A DNA stretch of 8,728 bases from positions 1-8,728 of the forward strand of contig JAPKMV010000105.1 of assembly GCA_026645635.1 (NCBI GenBank), written 5' to 3'. Shown here in pieces: positions 7,477-8,728 of the stretch. A program made the translations under genes and the position numbers. Below the pieces are notes generated by a model. It saw only the letters and a program-made list of their open reading frames with translations, searched no databases and was not told the DNA's origin. Positions within the stretch are counted from its first letter, which is position 1; the number at the start of each line of letters is the position of its first letter. The DNA is from Caldilineaceae bacterium. Its GTDB lineage: Bacteria; Chloroflexota; Anaerolineae; Caldilineales; Caldilineaceae.

Positions 7477-7517
7477 TGACGCAGAGACGCGGAGTCGCAA
7501 AGGATCGCAGAGGAAAA
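7477..7517. repeat. Single-arm intergenic repeat, GACGCAGA/CGCAAAG-type (block R6)
   Basis: The units GACGCAGA, GACGCGGA, GTCGCAAAG and GATCGCAGA follow one another. Unlike the other blocks, I see no inverted partner arm nearby. On the minus strand the block begins directly after the TGA of the toxin-like fragment. Confidence 0.6.
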
Positions 7518-7616
7518 TCAGGACGTGTGCCGTTCGCGGCGGATGTGAAATTCAGCAACGAGTGGGTCGGTCAGCAGGCGTTCTTTGACTGAGTCGAGAT
7601 ACTCAGCGGGACTCAT
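7518..7616 (-). pseudogene. Truncated TumE/DUF6516-like toxin remnant (32 codons)
   Basis: The reading frame encodes MSPAEYLDSVKERLLTDP followed by LVAEFHIRRERHTS, then a TGA. This resembles the N-terminus of TumE/DUF6516-family toxins as I recall them (a 'YL..VK..L..DP.V..F.v.RER' start). Full members are about 100 residues or more and continue into a beta-rich domain with an LEFSEY-like motif, which is missing here. The ATG overlaps the stop of the upstream antitoxin-like gene as ATGA (7613-7616), the tight coupling expected of a toxin-antitoxin pair. The frame stops exactly at the border of repeat block R6, and no continuation is found in the SDR upstream region. It could instead be a genuine 32-residue peptide, but the coupled start and the abrupt end favour a degraded gene. 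The family assignment is from memory and not a search. Confidence 0.55.
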
Positions 7617-7942
7617 GCGCCATTCTCGCCGGTGAGCAGGTGGAGGCGGCGCAGCAGGTTATCTCGCATTCGCACCAGCGAAGCCCACTCGATATAATCC
7701 ATGCGATCGTCAGTCTGGCCGGCCTGATAGCGACGGAAAAACTCAGTTGACGTCATGGCGTACTGCTGCTCAAAGGTCGCCAAATCGGCGTCGAGTGTTT
7801 CGAGCTGAAGCCGGGCCTGCTCTGCTTCGTGAGCCAGCAGCTTATCCAGGGTGCGATCCATTAGTTGGCTGGTCTGACCCTGTTGGTACAACTGCGCCAG
7901 TGTCGAAAGGCGCTGCGCTGTGGTATTGGCAACCGCTTGCAT
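7613..7942 (-). CDS. Antitoxin-like small helical protein (partner of the toxin remnant)
   Basis: The 109-residue product is predicted to be almost wholly helical and soluble. It has LMDRTLDKLLAHEAEQARL (28-46), an acidic heptad-like stretch (LETLDADLATFEQQY, 49-61), then the pattern M-S/T-x-x-E-F-x-x-R-Y-x-x-G-x-x-D-D-x-x-D-x-x-E-W (63-86), and a basic helix (RMRDNLLRRLHLL). I recall this D..EW pattern from small proteins encoded directly before DUF6516/TumE-type toxins in cyanobacteria and Chloroflexota, so I infer an antitoxin role. The start at 7942 is chosen because the promoter lies at 8001-8029, so the longer frame to 8041 would start upstream of transcription. GGGG lies about 7 nt before the ATG. 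Its stop overlaps the start of the toxin-like fragment (ATGA). Confidence 0.7.
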   Translation of the reverse strand: MQAVANTTAQRLSTLAQLYQQGQTSQLMDRTLDKLLAHEAEQARLQLETLDADLATFEQQYAMTSTEFFRRYQAGQTDDRMDYIEWASLVRMRDNLLRRLHLLTGENGA

Positions 7943-8000
7943 GACATGCCCCGCTGTTTCCGAACGATTTCTAGCATTACACCTGTGCCGTCGCTGCCCC

Positions 8001-8029
8001 AGTGTACTTGGCGATGGCCTGAGTGTCAA
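8001..8029 (-). promoter_or_regulatory. Near-consensus sigma70-type promoter for the antitoxin-like gene
   Basis: On the minus strand, a perfect TTGACA (8029-8024) and TACACT (8006-8001) are spaced by exactly 17 nt. Transcription would start near 7994, leaving a leader of about 52 nt before the ATG at 7942. The promoter lies in the 109-nt gap after the mutarotase-like gene, so the small operon is independently expressed. Confidence 0.8.
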
Positions 8030-8051
8030 CCAAGACAGCAATCATCATTTT

Positions 8052-8728
8052 CTATGATACATCGCCCTCGGCGCTGATTCTCTCCACGCCCTGCCGGCCC
8101 GGATAGAGCACTGCGGTCACCGTCGTTTCCAGCGTGGCGCCGGCGTCCAAGCGGCTCGCCGTGCCCTGCGCCACTGCTTCTTCCAGCCGATACGGATAGC
8201 CGGTGCACGGCTCCAGGATGGTGACGTAGTGGCCGCGCCAGCCGCCGTACGCGCCGAAGACCCAGACGCTGCGGAAGACTGCCGGGTCGAAGGCCAGCCC
8301 GAAGCCATAGCCGGCCTGGGCGTCGGTGAGCGCGCACCAGCCCGCAGCCAGGTCGGTGGCGTAGTAGAAGTCGCAGGTGGCGGCGCTGGCTGGCGGCACC
8401 ACGCGCATGTCCACCGCATCACCCTGCGCGCTGCGTGCCTGCGGCCAGGCAAAGGGCTGCCGGTCGATGCGGTCGTTGAAGCCGGCGTCCGGACGCACGG
8501 TGCAGGCGGGCAGGTCGATGCGCGCCGCGGGTGAGATCGCCAGCGCTGGATGCAGCTTCCAGAGGAAATCCAACGGCTGCGGCCCATCGTTGCGGATGCA
8601 GTAGCGGATGGCGAAGTTGGGTTCGCCGGCACGCACCGTGATCCAGCGCTCCACGAAGGTGTTGGTCACGACGCCCGCGCGCCAGAGATGCAACGTCACC
8701 TCGTCGCTGCGTTGCGTCACAATCTCCC
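8052..8728 (-). CDS. C-terminal part of a galactose mutarotase-like (aldose 1-epimerase superfamily) protein, 5' end outside window
   Basis: The frame is open from the right window edge to a TAG at 8052-8054, giving 225 visible residues. A GTG at 8720 could be read as a start, but the frame continues beyond it without a stop, so the gene is treated as partial. The stretch RWITVRAGEPNFAIRYCIRNDG, then FLWKLHPALAISPAARIDLPA, resembles the central beta-sandwich of mutarotase-like proteins, where a W-x-x-HPA segment carries an active-site histidine. Later, GYGFGLAFDPAVFRSVWVFGAYGGW and LEPCTGYPYRLEEAV fit the C-terminal strands (E-P-x-T/S-x-x-P). A sugar-binding or epimerase role is inferred, and the substrate is unknown. 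It may belong to an uncharacterised branch, because I recognise only the general superfamily pattern. Neighbours give no further hint. Confidence 0.55.
   Translation of the reverse strand, partial: EIVTQRSDEVTLHLWRAGVVTNTFVERWITVRAGEPNFAIRYCIRNDGPQPLDFLWKLHPALAISPAARIDLPACTVRPDAGFNDRIDRQPFAWPQARSAQGDAVDMRVVPPASAATCDFYYATDLAAGWCALTDAQAGYGFGLAFDPAVFRSVWVFGAYGGWRGHYVTILEPCTGYPYRLEEAVAQGTASRLDAGATLETTVTAVLYPGRQGVERISAEGDVS

Noticed and set aside
7943..8041. Longer start for the antitoxin-like gene at 8041
   Set aside because: The near-consensus promoter at 8001-8029 would put this start upstream of the transcript, and the added residues have no family character.
8041..8058. Small palindrome ATCAT/ATGAT as an operator for the antitoxin-like gene
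   Set aside because: The arms are only 5 nt in an AT-rich stretch that also carries the stop of the upstream gene. This is too weak to call.

Overview
The window is GC-rich and looks like a piece of a Chloroflexota (green non-sulfur lineage, Caldilinea/Roseiflexus-like) chromosome. This placement is an inference from three things: a Pro-Thr-Ala-rich stalk plus C-terminal membrane anchor on the first protein, the general gene content, and the abundance of short inverted intergenic repeats. No marker gene fixes the taxonomy.

Layout from left to right. (1) The C-terminus of a membrane-anchored protein (1-365, +) is followed 3 nt later by mutM, the Fpg DNA glycosylase (369-1196, +). A nested inverted repeat begins at the mutM stop codon. 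(2) On the minus strand there is a lone 84-residue protein of unknown function (1455-1709) with a convincing sigma70-type promoter. Two repeat blocks (1873-1955 and 1999-2141) lie behind it. (3) A compact minus-strand operon (2153-5162) reads acyl-CoA dehydrogenase, metallophosphoesterase 1, metallophosphoesterase 2. The first junction is a TGATG overlap and the second gap is 5 nt. The two phosphoesterases are tandem paralogues. (4) After a repeat-rich divergent intergenic region, a plus-strand pair (5558-6491) encodes a cold-shock-domain/DUF1294 membrane protein and a small three-helix membrane protein. (5) Across another repeat is a solitary minus-strand short-chain dehydrogenase/reductase (6660-7430). 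(6) Next on the minus strand is a small operon with a near-consensus promoter. It holds an intact 109-residue antitoxin-like gene and, overlapping it by ATGA, a 32-codon fragment that resembles the N-terminus of TumE/DUF6516-type toxins. The fragment ends exactly where an intergenic repeat begins. (7) The window closes with the 3' part of a mutarotase-like carbohydrate-related gene (minus).

Most genes are ordinary housekeeping or metabolic genes. The two things that stand out are the remnant toxin-antitoxin pair at 7518-7942 and the family of about 9-nt-periodic inverted repeats, which occupies nearly every larger intergenic gap and touches gene ends in two places. I did not find a clear new defence or mobile system.
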